From Salifodinibacter halophilus (lineage in GTDB: Bacteria; Pseudomonadota; Gammaproteobacteria; Nevskiales; Salinisphaeraceae): 64,000 nucleotides of DNA. The notes beneath the pieces are model-generated. The model was not told the DNA's origin and did not search any database. It saw only the letters and a program-made list of their open reading frames with translations. Below are positions 45,391 through 55,278 of this stretch, in pieces. Both the position numbers and the translations under genes were made by a program. Positions within the stretch are counted from its first letter, which is position 1. Each line of letters starts with the position of its first letter. Location: the NCBI GenBank assembly GCA_012999515.1, contig JABEEB010000001.1, positions 1,736,001 to 1,800,000 on the forward strand, written 5' to 3'.

Positions 45391-46896
45391 ATGCCCATGA
45401 CTAAAGGCTTGGCAGCCAATATCGTTGTGCCCGCCATCTGTGGCGGGCTGATCACACTCGGCTTCGCGCCGTTTGGCTGGTGGCCACTGACTTTGCTTGG
45501 CGTGGTCGGGTTGATCGCGCTCTGGTGGGATGCGCCGGTGCGCCCTGCGGCTGTACGCGGTTTCGTCTTCGGCCTGGCCTCTTTCGGCACGGGCCTATAT
45601 TGGCCGTATGTCTCGGTCCACGAGTTCGGCCACGCCTCGGCACCGGTGGCCGTCGCAGTGACGGCTTTGCTCGTCGTCTATCTTGCGCTCTATCCGGCGT
45701 TGGTCGGCGCCTTTGCTGGCGCGACGCGGCGCTGGCCGCGGCTCCTCTGGGCGCTCGTTTTGGTGCCTGGTGCCTGGCTTTTGAGTGAATTGGCCCGCGG
45801 CCGGATTGGCACTGGTTTTCCCTGGCTGTCGCTTGGCTATTCGCTGGTCGACTCGCCGGTTTCAGCGCTAGCGCCAATCGTTGGCGTTTACGGCATGAGC
45901 TTAGCGCTGGTCGTGGCCGCCGGTGTGTTGTGCCTGCTTGTGGCCGGGTCTCTCGTTGGTCGGGTTATCGCGGTCGCGGTGATCGCGATAACGCCTATCC
46001 TTATCTGGCTCGTGCCGGTGCCGAGCCATTGGACCGAGCCGGCTGGGGAGGCCCTTTCGGCCAGCGTCGTCCAGGGCAGCTTCGGGGAGAAGATCAAATC
46101 GAAATCCTCCACGCTGGGCCCGACGCTTGAGCGCTACAAACAACTGACTAAAGCCTCGGACGCCGATTTGGTGGTATGGCCGGAAACGGCTGTGCCGGTA
46201 CCCGCCAACCGGGTGCAGTCTTATTTAAGCGACATCGACGCCATGGCAAAGCGTAAGGATCAGGCTTTGCTCGCCGGTACGCTCGTCGCCCGTGAGTCGC
46301 GCTACTACAACGCGCTCCTCGGCTTGGGAGCGGCTAGCGGTCGTTATTACAAACGCCATCTCGTGCCGTTCGGCGAGTATTTCCCCGTGCCGAGTTTCGT
46401 CAAACGCTGGATCGGCGAGATTGTCCCGATGCGTTTTGGCGGTCTGGCATTCGGGCCGGCGCAACAGGCGCCCATCGAAGCGCACGGCGTCGACATTGGG
46501 CTGTCGATCTGTTTTGAGGATGTTTTCCCGCGTGAGATCGCGCGCTCGCTCCCGCAAGCCGGGGTGCTGGTCAACGTTACCAATGATGCTTGGTTCGCCG
46601 GCACCATCGGGCCGGCGCAACATCTTCAGATCGCTCGAGTGCGGGCGCTGGAATCCGGCCGCCCCATGCTGCGTGCCGCGAATACAGGCATCAGCGCGAT
46701 CATCGGCTACGCCGGCCGCGCTCGCCAGACCACGCCGCAGTTCCAGGTCGCCACGCTGGATAGCCCCAACGTTCAACCGCGCAAGGGCGCTACACCGTAC
46801 GTTGCGCTCGGCAACGAGCCGGCCTGGTGGACGGGCGGCACGGTCGTTTTGATCGGCCTGATTGGCGCTGCGCTCGCGCGGCGCCGGCGCCTGTGA
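45391..46896 (+). CDS. lnt: Apolipoprotein N-acyltransferase
   Basis: A 501-residue inner-membrane enzyme that adds the third acyl chain to lipoproteins. Six to seven N-terminal helices precede a periplasmic nitrilase domain. The catalytic triad is visible: Glu in WPETAVP, Lys in [12 protein letters not shown] and Cys in [14 protein letters not shown] and [10 protein letters not shown] are also conserved. The window encodes several lipoproteins it would mature. ATG 45391 or ATG 45397 can serve as the start. Confidence 0.95.
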   Translation: MPMTKGLAANIVVPAICGGLITLGFAPFGWWPLTLLGVVGLIALWWDAPVRPAAVRGFVFGLASFGTGLYWPYVSVHEFGHASAPVAVAVTALLVVYLALYPALVGAFAGATRRWPRLLWALVLVPGAWLLSELARGRIGTGFPWLSLGYSLVDSPVSALAPIVGVYGMSLALVVAAGVLCLLVAGSLVGRVIAVAVIAITPILIWLVPVPSHWTEPAGEALSASVVQGSFGEKIKSKSSTLGPTLERYKQLTKASDADLVVWPETAVPVPANRVQSYLSDIDAMAKRKDQALLAGTLVARESRYYNALLGLGAASGRYYKRHLVPFGEYFPVPSFVKRWIGEIVPMRFGGLAFGPAQQAPIEAHGVDIGLSICFEDVFPREIARSLPQAGVLVNVTNDAWFAGTIGPAQHLQIARVRALESGRPMLRAANTGISAIIGYAGRARQTTPQFQVATLDSPNVQPRKGATPYVALGNEPAWWTGGTVVLIGLIGAALARRRRL

Positions 46897-46957
46897 TCGC
46901 GGCCTGCGCTACAATCCGCCGGTAATCATTCAACCACATAAGCTGACGACGCCGCTG

Positions 46958-49408
46958 ATGGAGCGCGAACCCCGTTTTCAAGACATCGAAGTCGACGTAC
47001 AAGCGCGCTGGGACGCCGCCGAAGCCTTTACCGTGGCCGACGACGCGCCTGGTGAAAGTTTCTACTGTCTGTCGATGTTTCCTTACCCCAGTGGCAAGCT
47101 CCATATGGGGCATGTCCGCAACTACACCATCGGCGATGTCATCGCCCGTTATCAGCGCATGTGCGGCAAGAAAGTGCTTCAGCCGATGGGCTGGGACGCG
47201 TTTGGATTGCCGGCAGAAAATGCCGCCATCGACAACGGTGTGCCGCCCGCGCAATGGACGCGCGACAATATCGACTTCATGCGCGGCCAATTGCAACGGC
47301 TCGGTTTTGCTTACGATTGGTGCCGCGAGTTCGCGACCTGTGATCCCGAGTACTACCGTTGGGAGCAGTGGTTTTTTACGCGGCTCTACGAGCGCGGCCT
47401 GGTTTACCGCGCCAAAGCGACGGTGAACTGGGATCCGGTTGATCAGACCGTGCTGGCCAACGAACAGGTCGTCGATGGCCGCGGTTGGCGATCCGGCGCA
47501 GTGGTCGAGCAGCGTGCCATCAACCAGTGGTTCGCGCGTATCACCGATTATGCCGATGAGTTACTCGACAACCTCGATGAACTGACCGGTTGGCCCGATG
47601 CTGTGCGTACCATGCAGGCGAATTGGATCGGCCGGTCAACAGGGCTGACGATCCGGTTTGATGTCGCCGGTCGCGAGACACCGCTGGAAGTGTTTACCAC
47701 GCGTCCGGATACGCTGTTCGGCGTCACCTATATGGCGCTAGCAGCCGACCATCCGTTGGTCGTCGAATTGGCAACGGGCGACGCTGACTTGGCAGCATTC
47801 TGTGACGAATGCCGGGCCGCCGAAGCACACGAAGTCGGCGCCGCCACCGACACCAAGCGTGGCTGGCGCCTACCGCTGGAAGCCGTCCATCCGCTGACTG
47901 GCGAGCGGCTGCCGATTTTCGTGGCCAACTTCGTGCTGATGGGGTATGGCACGGGGGCCGTCATGAGCGTGCCCGCGCACGATGAACGCGACTATGCGTT
48001 TGCGCATACTTACGAACTGCCGATACGCGCTGTGGTGGCGAATGCCGACGGCACCGAGCCCGATCTGGGCGCGGCCGCGCACGTCGAGGCGGGCCCACTG
48101 ATCAACTCGGATGCGTTCGATGGCTTGGAGTTCGAGGCGGCATTCGAGGCCGTTGCGTCGCGACTAGAAGCTGATGGCCGAGGCGAGCGCGAGACGCAGT
48201 ATCGCCTGCGCGACTGGGGGCTGTCGCGCCAGCGCTATTGGGGCGCGCCGATTCCGATCATCCATTGCCCGGATTGTGGGGCTGTGCCCGTGCCGGATGC
48301 GGATCTGCCGGTCCGATTGCCAGAAAATGTCACGCCGGACGCCAAGGGGTCGCCGCTGCCGGACATGCCCGAATTCGTCGAGTGCGTGTGCCCGCAATGC
48401 GGCGTTGCTGCTCGACGCGAGACCGACACGTTCGACACCTTCATGGAGTCGTCGTGGTATTTCGCGCGTTTCACCTGCCCAGATGCCGATTCGATCGTCG
48501 ATGCGCGCGCCGACCATTGGCTGCCGGTTAATCAGTATGTTGGCGGCGTCGAGCATGCAGTCCTGCATCTGCTCTACGCGCGGTTTTTCCAGAAGCTTTT
48601 GCGCGATACCGGGCTGTCCAGTGTCGGCGAGCCATTCGCGCAGCTGCTGACCCAGGGCATGGTGCTGTCTGACGGCGCCAAAATGTCGAAATCCAAGGGC
48701 AACACGATCGATCCGCAATCGCTGATTGAGCGCTATGGCGCGGATACCGTGCGCTTGTTCATGATGTTCGCCGCGCCGCCGGAGCAGTCGCTCGATTGGT
48801 CCGATGCCGGTGTCGAGGGCGCGCATCGTTTCTTGAAGCGGCTTTGGCGCCTTGCAGCCGACCATGTTGCTGTCGGCAACGTTGCTGTCGAGACGACCGT
48901 GGCTGAAGATGATGAAGCTGTCGCCTTGCGGCGCCGTTTACACGAAACTATCGCCAAGGTCGGCGATGACATTGGCCGTCGTTATACGTTCAACACGGCT
49001 ATTGCTGCGGTCATGGAGTTGACCAACGAACTGGGTCGACTGGCTGCCGAGCCTGGCCGGTTGCTGCACAGCGTCCGACAAGAAGGACTCGAGGCAATCA
49101 TTCGGTTATTGGCACCGATCACACCGCATGTTTGTGACCGCCTATGGCGAGAGCTGGGTCACAATACGCTGCTGGTGGACGAAGCCTGGCCGGTTGCGGA
49201 TGAAGCGGCATTAGTGCGGGACACAGTTGAAATGGTGGTCCAGGTCAACGGCAAGCGGCGTGGCTCGGTTGAAATTCCGGCCGATGCCGAACGCGATGCG
49301 GTTGCCGAGGCGGCGCGTACAGCCGATAACGTCGCCCGCTTTATCGACGGATGCACGATCAAAAAGACAATCGTCGTGCCCGGCAAACTGGTCAATCTGG
49401 TGGTTTAG
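46958..49408 (+). CDS. leuS: Leucyl-tRNA synthetase
   Basis: An 816-residue class I aminoacyl-tRNA synthetase. The HIGH-type motif is HMGH at 49-52 ([19 protein letters not shown]). The KMSKS motif is at residues 575-579. The editing (CP1) domain includes [21 protein letters not shown] chose ATG 46958 because [19 protein letters not shown] aligns with the LeuS N-terminus; the frame extends to 46862 inside lnt. The gene follows lnt and precedes lptE as in most gammaproteobacteria. Confidence 0.97.
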   Translation: MEREPRFQDIEVDVQARWDAAEAFTVADDAPGESFYCLSMFPYPSGKLHMGHVRNYTIGDVIARYQRMCGKKVLQPMGWDAFGLPAENAAIDNGVPPAQWTRDNIDFMRGQLQRLGFAYDWCREFATCDPEYYRWEQWFFTRLYERGLVYRAKATVNWDPVDQTVLANEQVVDGRGWRSGAVVEQRAINQWFARITDYADELLDNLDELTGWPDAVRTMQANWIGRSTGLTIRFDVAGRETPLEVFTTRPDTLFGVTYMALAADHPLVVELATGDADLAAFCDECRAAEAHEVGAATDTKRGWRLPLEAVHPLTGERLPIFVANFVLMGYGTGAVMSVPAHDERDYAFAHTYELPIRAVVANADGTEPDLGAAAHVEAGPLINSDAFDGLEFEAAFEAVASRLEADGRGERETQYRLRDWGLSRQRYWGAPIPIIHCPDCGAVPVPDADLPVRLPENVTPDAKGSPLPDMPEFVECVCPQCGVAARRETDTFDTFMESSWYFARFTCPDADSIVDARADHWLPVNQYVGGVEHAVLHLLYARFFQKLLRDTGLSSVGEPFAQLLTQGMVLSDGAKMSKSKGNTIDPQSLIERYGADTVRLFMMFAAPPEQSLDWSDAGVEGAHRFLKRLWRLAADHVAVGNVAVETTVAEDDEAVALRRRLHETIAKVGDDIGRRYTFNTAIAAVMELTNELGRLAAEPGRLLHSVRQEGLEAIIRLLAPITPHVCDRLWRELGHNTLLVDEAWPVADEAALVRDTVEMVVQVNGKRRGSVEIPADAERDAVAEAARTADNVARFIDGCTIKKTIVVPGKLVNLVV

Positions 49409-49462
49409 CCCTCAATGCAGCGTGATCGACAGGCGCAAACTAATCCGGCAGCGACACGCTGC

Positions 49463-50047
49463 ATGACGCTTAGATCCGGCCGGTCGCTCGGACGGCTCGT
49501 AGTGGCGATCGGGCTTGTTGCGCTATTGGTCGCACTCAGCGGTTGCGGTTTCCATCTGCGTGGGCGGTCACCGTTGCCTAAAGGTGTCGACGCCATGCAG
49601 GTGACCTACGGCAACAACTACAAGGTGGGCGACCCCGCGTTGGTTCGCACGGCACGCCAGCGGCTGCGTGAACAAGGTCGGCTAGGTGGTAGTGAGGCGC
49701 CCGCCACGCTGGCTATCAAAAACGTCAGCGATAGTCGCGACGTAACCTCGGTTACACCAGGGAGCGGCAACGTCGCGACCTATGCGGTCGAAACATCGGT
49801 TATCTTTTCTTACAGCGTGAATGGGGCGACCCAGATCGCGAACAAGAAACTCTCGATTTCGCGCGAATATACCCTCAACGAGACCCAGCGACTCGCTGCG
49901 AACACCGAGCGTCATCAGCTTGCCGATAGCATGCAGAAACAATTGGTTAACGAAATCTTTCTGCGCATCGCAACATACAATCGGGAATCCACCGACAAAC
50001 CGGGGTCGACTTCGAACACCGAGCAATCCTGGAGCGATCATGACTGA
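49463..50047 (+). CDS. lptE: LPS-assembly lipoprotein LptE
   Basis: A 194-residue lipoprotein that plugs the LptD translocon in the outer membrane. The signal peptide ends in LSGC, and the mature protein starts CGFHLRGRSPLP, the LptE hallmark. The rest is a small mixed alpha/beta domain (NVSDSRDVTSVTP). The start could be ATG 49415, six bases after the leuS stop, or ATG 49463; the latter gives a normal-length signal peptide. Its 3' end overlaps the nitroreductase start by 8 bases. holA, the usual next gene, is absent. Confidence 0.9.
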   Translation: MTLRSGRSLGRLVVAIGLVALLVALSGCGFHLRGRSPLPKGVDAMQVTYGNNYKVGDPALVRTARQRLREQGRLGGSEAPATLAIKNVSDSRDVTSVTPGSGNVATYAVETSVIFSYSVNGATQIANKKLSISREYTLNETQRLAANTERHQLADSMQKQLVNEIFLRIATYNRESTDKPGSTSNTEQSWSDHD

Positions 50048-50627
50048 CCGACAGCGGCTTACGTCCAGCCCAGTGGGGCCGGCTGAGGCCGGCGAATTCC
50101 TGCGTGGGCGGCGAAGTGTCGATCAATTCGAGTCGACACCGGTCGATACGGAGCGGTTAGAAGAGGCATTCGAGGTGGCCCGTTGGGCGCCCAATCACCA
50201 TCTGACCGAGCCGTGGCAGTTTTATGTGATCGGGCCCGAGACCAAAAAAGCGATCGTCGAATTGAACGCCGAGCTCGTCGCCGAGGCCAAAGGCGAGGAA
50301 GCGGCCGATGCAAAACGTCAGCGCTGGCATGCTGTGCCTGGCTGGTTCGCTGTGACTTGTCGGCGCGCGGACGACGCAAATACCGCGGCGGAGGACTATG
50401 CCGCCTGCGCCTGTGCGGCGCACAATATCGTGCTTTATCTGCACAGCGCAGGGATGGCCTGCAAATGGACCAGCGGCCCGGTTACACACGACGCACGCTA
50501 TCTCCGGCTATTGGGGGCGGATCCGGCAAGCGACTATAGTGTGGGGCTTTTCTGGTATGGTGTGGCTAAACGCGCACCACGCACGCAGCGAAGCGAGGAC
50601 GGGCATCGTCCCGTACGCTGCCCGTGA
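50040..50627 (+). CDS. Nitroreductase-family flavoprotein
   Basis: A 195-residue FMN-dependent oxidoreductase of the compact nitroreductase type (YdjA-like length). RRSVDQFESTPVDTERLEEA and ARWAPNHHLTEPWQFYVIG give the FMN-binding first helix and strand. CAAHNIVLYLHSAGMACKW and SVGLFWYGVAKR are the C-terminal flavin contacts. ATG 50040 is preceded by GGAG seven bases upstream and overlaps lptE by 8 bases, so translation is coupled. The same frame stays open to 49821 but that part is just lptE read out of frame. Substrate unknown. Confidence 0.87.
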   Translation: MTDRQRLTSSPVGPAEAGEFLRGRRSVDQFESTPVDTERLEEAFEVARWAPNHHLTEPWQFYVIGPETKKAIVELNAELVAEAKGEEAADAKRQRWHAVPGWFAVTCRRADDANTAAEDYAACACAAHNIVLYLHSAGMACKWTSGPVTHDARYLRLLGADPASDYSVGLFWYGVAKRAPRTQRSEDGHRPVRCP

Positions 50628-50671
50628 CGCACGAACCAATTACAATGGCGATTCCGCGTGCCCGCATTGCA

Positions 50672-50700
50672 ATGGATGGATATCATCGTTACCATTCCAT
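50672..50700 (+). promoter_or_regulatory. Stem-loop in the rplM leader
   Basis: ATGGATGG (50672-50679) pairs with CCATTCCAT (50692-50700) with a single bulge. It lies 49 bases before the L13 start codon. In E. coli, L13 represses its own translation through the rplM leader, so this is a candidate autoregulatory element. Confidence 0.35.
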
Positions 50701-50748
50701 GTTTAACAAAGCACGGCGCGTCTACGCCCAACCTGAATCGAACCCGTC

Positions 50749-51177
50749 ATGAAGACGTACTCTGCAAAGCAAAACGAAGTGCCGGCCGACTGGTACGTAG
50801 TCGATGCCGCCGACAAGACGCTCGGTCGCATGGCCAGCGAGATCGCGTTCCGGCTACGTGGCAAGCACAAGCCCGAATTCACGCCGCATATGGATGTTGG
50901 CGACCACATTGTTGTGATTAACGCACAGCAGGTGCGCACGACGGGCGCCAAGTCGGCTAAGAAGATTTATTATCGGCATACCGGCTATCCGGGTAATATG
51001 AAGTCGATGAGCCTGGCCAATCGACTCGAGCAGCATCCCGAACGCGTTATCCGTGACGCCGTTACCCGTATGTTGCCAACCGGGCCGCTTGGTCGACAGA
51101 TGGCGCGCAAGCTGCGCGTCTATGCGAGCGAGGATCATCCGCACACGGCGCAGCAGCCGCAAGCACTCGAATTCTAG
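50749..51177 (+). CDS. rplM: 50S ribosomal protein L13
   Basis: A 142-residue L13. [38 protein letters not shown] and [20 protein letters not shown] are the standard segments. The length equals E. coli L13 (142). It binds 23S rRNA early in assembly. Two bases separate it from rpsI. Confidence 0.98.
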   Translation: MKTYSAKQNEVPADWYVVDAADKTLGRMASEIAFRLRGKHKPEFTPHMDVGDHIVVINAQQVRTTGAKSAKKIYYRHTGYPGNMKSMSLANRLEQHPERVIRDAVTRMLPTGPLGRQMARKLRVYASEDHPHTAQQPQALEF

Positions 51178-51179
51178 TT

Positions 51180-51572
51180 ATGGCATCAGAACAGTTTTAC
51201 GGCACCGGCCGTCGCAAATCCGCCACTGCACGGGTGTTCATCAAACCGGGCAGCGGTGACATCAGCGTCAACGGCAAGACGCTGGATCAATATTTCGGTC
51301 GCCCGACATCGCGGATGATCGTTCGTCAGCCGCTCGATACCACCGATTCGCATGACCGCTTCGATATCAAGATCACGGTCGAAGGCGGTGGCCCGAACGG
51401 TCAGGCTGGCGCGATTCGGCATGGCCTGTCCCGCGCGTTGATGCGTTACGACGAATCTATGCGTCCTCCCTTGCGGGCGGCTGGTTACATCACGCGTGAC
51501 GCGCGTCACCCGGAGCGCAAGAAGATCGGTCTGCGAAAAGCGCGCAAATCGCCGCAGTACTCCAAGCGCTAA
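51180..51572 (+). CDS. rpsI: 30S ribosomal protein S9
   Basis: A 130-residue S9. [20 protein letters not shown] and the C-terminal [17 protein letters not shown] are diagnostic; the C-terminal Lys-Arg reaches the P-site tRNA. It pairs with rplM as in all bacteria. A tRNA-Gln gene follows 29 bases downstream in the same direction. Confidence 0.98.
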   Translation: MASEQFYGTGRRKSATARVFIKPGSGDISVNGKTLDQYFGRPTSRMIVRQPLDTTDSHDRFDIKITVEGGGPNGQAGAIRHGLSRALMRYDESMRPPLRAAGYITRDARHPERKKIGLRKARKSPQYSKR

Positions 51573-51601
51573 GCGATACGAGCGCTGCGGTCCCGGCAAT
51601 T

Positions 51602-51675
51602 TGGGGGATCGTCTAAAGGTAGGACGACGGACTCTGACTCCGTTAGTGGGGGTTCGAATCCCTCTCCCCCAGCCA
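51602..51675 (+). tRNA. tRNA-Gln (anticodon CTG)
   Basis: The acceptor stem TGGGGGA pairs with TCCCCCA, followed by discriminator G and an encoded CCA. The D arm is GTCT-AAAGGTAG-GAC. The anticodon arm is ACGGA-CTCTGAC-TCCGT with anticodon CTG. The T arm contains GGTTCGAATCC. It is 74 bases long with all stems complete, and probably co-transcribed with rplM-rpsI. Confidence 0.97.
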
Positions 51676-51706
51676 ATAAAAACCCGCCATCTGGCGGGTT
51701 TTTATT
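51676..51706 (+). terminator. Terminator of the rplM-rpsI-tRNA-Gln unit
   Basis: A 13-bp stem ending in CCCGCC/GGCGGG with an ATCT loop, followed by TTTTTATT. A strong intrinsic terminator placed immediately after the tRNA CCA end. Confidence 0.93.
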
Positions 51707-51707
51707 G

Positions 51708-52122
51708 CTTAAGGCCACGCTATCCGGGTTGGTCGCGCAGCCAAGCTTGGGTGTTGATCTTGGGGTGGCATGCATCCAGTCGGAGCGTGATTGGCTGGGT
51801 AGCCGTTTCTCGGAAACCGGATTGTGACGCCGGTCGCACAAATCTTATTACGCTATTGGCAGCCGCTGCGAGGCTTGGCGAGTCGGCCCCGAGCAGGTCA
51901 TTACCGGCGTTTCCACGGCAAAGCCGGTCGGCCGTTTGATCTATGCGCCGCAGCCGTTGAGACTTGCTTAGCCACAAAACAGTCGCCAAGCCATGGTGCT
52001 TCCCCAAAACGTCGGGTAGCCCTCGGTCGCCATCCTCTGTCGGATATATGCCTGCCTTGTGGCATTATGCTGAGCGCTAGTGCGCTACGCGCTTCAAGTT
52101 GGGAATCGACCGGAAACGATTT
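51708..52122. other. Intergenic region with no recognised gene
   Basis: This region has 415 bases between the tRNA-Gln terminator and the DadA-like gene. Frames on both strands give sequences I do not recognise, with no conserved motif or good ribosome site. It presumably contains the promoter of the downstream oxidoreductase. Confidence 0.5.
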
Positions 52123-53376
52123 ATGGCAGGACAACGTGAGATAGCCGTATTGGGCGCCGGGATGGTCGGCGTGTGTGTCGCGGTCCATCTGCAGAAGGCT
52201 GGCCACAACGTCGTGCTGGTTGATCGCAAGGCCCCCGGGCAGGAGACCTCCTACGGCAATGCGGGCCTGATTCAGCGCGAGGCTGTCGAGCCGCATCCGT
52301 TCCCGCGTGATATCGGCACGCTCTGGCGTGTGTTGCCAAATCGCAGTATTGATATCCGTTATCGCGCCTCGGCCATGGTCGGCAATGCCGGCGCGTTGGC
52401 GCAATATTGGCGCTATTCGAGTACGCGTGAGTTCGAGCGCATCGTGCCCGAGTACGCGTCGCTGATCGAGCAGTGCACGGCCGAGCACGATGGCATGATC
52501 AAGGCGGCCGCTGCGGAGTCGCTCGTGCGCAGCGATGGCTGGCTGCAATTGTTTCGGCATTCGGCAACACTTGAAGCAGAAGCGGCCAAGGCCGAAGACT
52601 TTCGCAAGCGCTTCGGTGTCGAGTTCAAGACACTAGATAGTGCGGCGCTGGCGCAGGCCGAACCCGCGTTGAATGAGCAGCTCGCGGGCGCAATCCACTG
52701 GACCAATGCGTGGTCGGTGGTCGATCCGGGCGCGTTGGTGCAGGCCTACGCTGATGATTTTGTGGCCGCCGGTGGCACGATTGAGACAGCGGACATCACG
52801 GATATCAGCCATAATGCTAATGGCTGGCGGTTGCACTCAGACAGCGCGACGATCGATGCCGATGGTCTGGTTCTGGCGACGGGGCCGTGGTCGAAGCCGT
52901 GGCTCGAAAGCCTGGGCTACGCATTGCCGTTGTTCGTCATGCGTGGATACCACATGCATTATGCGTATCCCGAGAGCGGCCAGACACTCAGCTACGGCAT
53001 CATGGACTTCGAGAAGGGCTATCTGGTGACACCCAAACGCGCCGGTCTGCGCCTGACAACTGGGGCTGAGTTGAACAGCCCGGGCGCGCCGCCGAACTAT
53101 GGCCAGTTGAATGCTGCCGAGTCTGTGGTCCAATCGCTTGTAACACTCGGTGCACGCAGCGATCCTGAGCCGTGGCTCGGTGCGCGCCCGTGCCTGCCGG
53201 ACATGAAACCGATTATTGGTCCCGCGCCGGCACACCGCAAGCTCTGGTTCGCCTTCGGTCACGGCCATCAAGGCTTCACGCTGGGGGCGGTGACTGGCCG
53301 GATGATCCGCGAAATGGTTGATGGCGAAGAGCCGTTTATCGATCCGGTGCCGTATCGTGCGGAACGCTTTATTTAG
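52123..53376 (+). CDS. FAD-dependent amino acid oxidoreductase (DadA-like)
   Basis: A 417-residue DAO-family flavoprotein. The dinucleotide-binding fold is VLGAGMVGVCVAVHL near residues 7-21, with DRKAP after strand 2. TSYGNAGLIQ near residues 43-52 is the DadA-type flavin loop. The C-terminal ARPCLPDMKPIIGPAP and GHGHQGFTLGAVTGRM are also as in D-amino acid dehydrogenases. ATG 52123 is chosen; an in-frame TTG at 52099 is possible. It is 160 bases upstream of an osmoprotectant ABC operon in the same direction. This suggests use of an imported N-methylated or D-amino acid substrate, which is speculation. Confidence 0.85.
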   Translation: MAGQREIAVLGAGMVGVCVAVHLQKAGHNVVLVDRKAPGQETSYGNAGLIQREAVEPHPFPRDIGTLWRVLPNRSIDIRYRASAMVGNAGALAQYWRYSSTREFERIVPEYASLIEQCTAEHDGMIKAAAAESLVRSDGWLQLFRHSATLEAEAAKAEDFRKRFGVEFKTLDSAALAQAEPALNEQLAGAIHWTNAWSVVDPGALVQAYADDFVAAGGTIETADITDISHNANGWRLHSDSATIDADGLVLATGPWSKPWLESLGYALPLFVMRGYHMHYAYPESGQTLSYGIMDFEKGYLVTPKRAGLRLTTGAELNSPGAPPNYGQLNAAESVVQSLVTLGARSDPEPWLGARPCLPDMKPIIGPAPAHRKLWFAFGHGHQGFTLGAVTGRMIREMVDGEEPFIDPVPYRAERFI

Positions 53377-53537
53377 CTGGATCAGCGTGTCTTTCAGCCA
53401 CGACAAAACGCACTGTTGACGTAGCCGGGATGAGTTTGGCCGATACACGCCGGTGGCGAGCGTGGCGTATCAGAAGCGAAACTTGTGGCGTCGACCATTC
53501 ACAGTATTGTTGGCCGATCTGACAGGATGCGACGCAA

Positions 53538-54632
53538 GTGATCGAGTTCTCGGGCGTCGGTAAGCAATATGGCGATGGCATGGCGGCGATCGAGTCGCTG
53601 GATATGACCATCGCTACCGGTGAGCTTACGGTGCTCGCCGGTCCGTCCGGCTGTGGCAAAACCACCACGCTGCGGCTGATCAACCGGCTTGAGGAAGCAA
53701 CCAGCGGCATCGTTTCCATCGACGGCATGGACGTGCGCGCGCGTGAGCCAACTGAGCTGCGCCGCAGCATTGGTTACGTGATGCAGCACTCGGGGCTGTT
53801 CCCGCATCGGACAGTGCGCGACAACATCGCGACGGTGCCGCATCTATTGTCGTGGAGCAAAGCGCAGATCGCACAACGCGTCGACGAACTGATTGAAACC
53901 GTCGGCCTGCGCACGGAGATCATCGACCGCTACCCGCACCAGCTTTCCGGCGGCCAGGCACAACGTGTCGGCGTCGCGCGCGCACTGGCCGCGGATCCGC
54001 CGATCCTGCTGATGGACGAGCCTTTCGCGGCGGTCGATCCGATCGTACGGGGGCGCCTGCAGCGTGAATTCATTCAACTGCAGGAAAAGGTTGAAAAGAC
54101 CATTGTCTTCGTGACCCACGATATTGATGAAGCCATCAGTCTTGGTGACCGTATTGCGCTTTTCGAAACAGGAGGCCGGCTTGCGCAGTATGCGCCGCCG
54201 GCTGATGTGCTGGCGGCTCCGGCTAATGGGTTCGTGGCCGATTTTCTGGGCGGCGAGCGTGAGTTGCGGCGCCTAGCGTTGATGCGCGTTGCAGCGGTCG
54301 AAACCGAGCCAGGCCCAGAGGTCACCTCGGATGCAAGTTCGGCAAGTGCGCTTGCAGCCGCTGACCGCTATGGATGGAGCTGGGTGGTGATCGTAGGCGA
54401 CGATGGCCAACTGATCGGCTGGGTGGCGTGCGGTGATCTGGTTGGTGGCGATAGCCGGATTGATGAGGCCGTTATCCAGCCGTTTGGCCAGGCTGTGTCA
54501 GCCGACGATACGCTGCGCACCGCGCTCGGCGCTATTGTGACTTCGCCGCTTGGCGTCGTGCCGCGGGTTGATGGCGCACGTGGTTACGCGGGCTTGGTGA
54601 CCCACGCCAGTCTCAACCAGAAGCTGGCCTAG
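53538..54632 (+). CDS. Osmoprotectant (OpuC/ProV-type) ABC transporter ATP-binding protein
   Basis: A 364-residue ATPase with C-terminal CBS-like region. The Walker A is GPSGCGKTT at 35-43, the signature LSGGQAQRVGVARAL, the Walker B ILLMDEP, and VTHDIDEA carries the switch His. The tail (VVIVGDDGQLIGWVACGDL, then VVPRVDGARGYAGLV) looks like a CBS pair, as in glycine betaine/carnitine/choline importers that sense ionic strength. The start is GTG 53538. It is followed by two permeases and a binding protein, giving a full OpuC-like set. Confidence 0.92.
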   Translation: MIEFSGVGKQYGDGMAAIESLDMTIATGELTVLAGPSGCGKTTTLRLINRLEEATSGIVSIDGMDVRAREPTELRRSIGYVMQHSGLFPHRTVRDNIATVPHLLSWSKAQIAQRVDELIETVGLRTEIIDRYPHQLSGGQAQRVGVARALAADPPILLMDEPFAAVDPIVRGRLQREFIQLQEKVEKTIVFVTHDIDEAISLGDRIALFETGGRLAQYAPPADVLAAPANGFVADFLGGERELRRLALMRVAAVETEPGPEVTSDASSASALAAADRYGWSWVVIVGDDGQLIGWVACGDLVGGDSRIDEAVIQPFGQAVSADDTLRTALGAIVTSPLGVVPRVDGARGYAGLVTHASLNQKLA

Positions 54633-54642
54633 GCGGCGCGTG

Positions 54643-55278
54643 ATGCGCTGGTCGTGGATCGCTCGGCACAGCGATACGATAAGTGCCGCGCTGGTACAAC
54701 ACATCCAATTAACCGTGCTGGCGCTGGTCATCGGGTTCGCGATCGCGTTCCCACTGGCGCTTGCCGCGATCCGTTGGCCGCGACTCCACGGTGTATCGTT
54801 AGCCGCAACCGGTGTGTTGTTCACCGTGCCTTCGCTAGCGCTGTTCATCCTGCTGATCCCGCTGACCGGTTTGTCGCTGGCGACCTCGCTGATTGGTCTG
54901 ACGATCTACACGTTGTTGATTTTGTTCCGCAACATCGTGACTGGCCTGAACGGTGTGCCGCCCGACGTCAGTGAGGCTGCACGTGCGCTCGGCTATTCCC
55001 GCCGCTGGCAGTTACTGACCGTGGAATTGCCGATCGCGCTTCCCGTGATTGTGGCCGGCATTCGGATTGCCGCTGTGACCACCATCGGTCTGGTGACGGT
55101 TACGGCGCTAATCGGCCAGGGCGGGCTGGGGCAGTTGTTCATCACCGGTTTCACACTGCATTTCACTACGCCGCTTGTTGTGGGCTTTGTGCTGTCGGTC
55201 GTCCTAGCGGTTGCGGTCGATCTGCTGCTGGTTGGCCTGCTGTGGCTGCTCACGCCGTGGCAACGGAGGCGCGCGTGA
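54643..55278 (+). CDS. Osmoprotectant ABC transporter permease (first)
   Basis: A 211-residue permease with five to six helices. The EAA-like loop is SEAARALGYSRRWQLLTVELPIALPVI (read as two parts), followed by the GLVTVTALIGQGGLGQLFI segment. ATG 54643 has AGGCGG five bases upstream; a GTG one codon earlier overlaps it. Its TGA overlaps the GTG of the second permease by four bases. Confidence 0.9.
   Translation: MRWSWIARHSDTISAALVQHIQLTVLALVIGFAIAFPLALAAIRWPRLHGVSLAATGVLFTVPSLALFILLIPLTGLSLATSLIGLTIYTLLILFRNIVTGLNGVPPDVSEAARALGYSRRWQLLTVELPIALPVIVAGIRIAAVTTIGLVTVTALIGQGGLGQLFITGFTLHFTTPLVVGFVLSVVLAVAVDLLLVGLLWLLTPWQRRRA

Noticed and set aside
48164-48865. 233-codon frame antisense to leuS
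   Set aside because: Lies wholly inside leuS with no ribosome site and no recognisable domain.
49821-50039. Upstream extension of the nitroreductase frame
   Set aside because: This part is lptE read in another frame. ATG 50040 has a good ribosome site and the protein then matches the normal family length.
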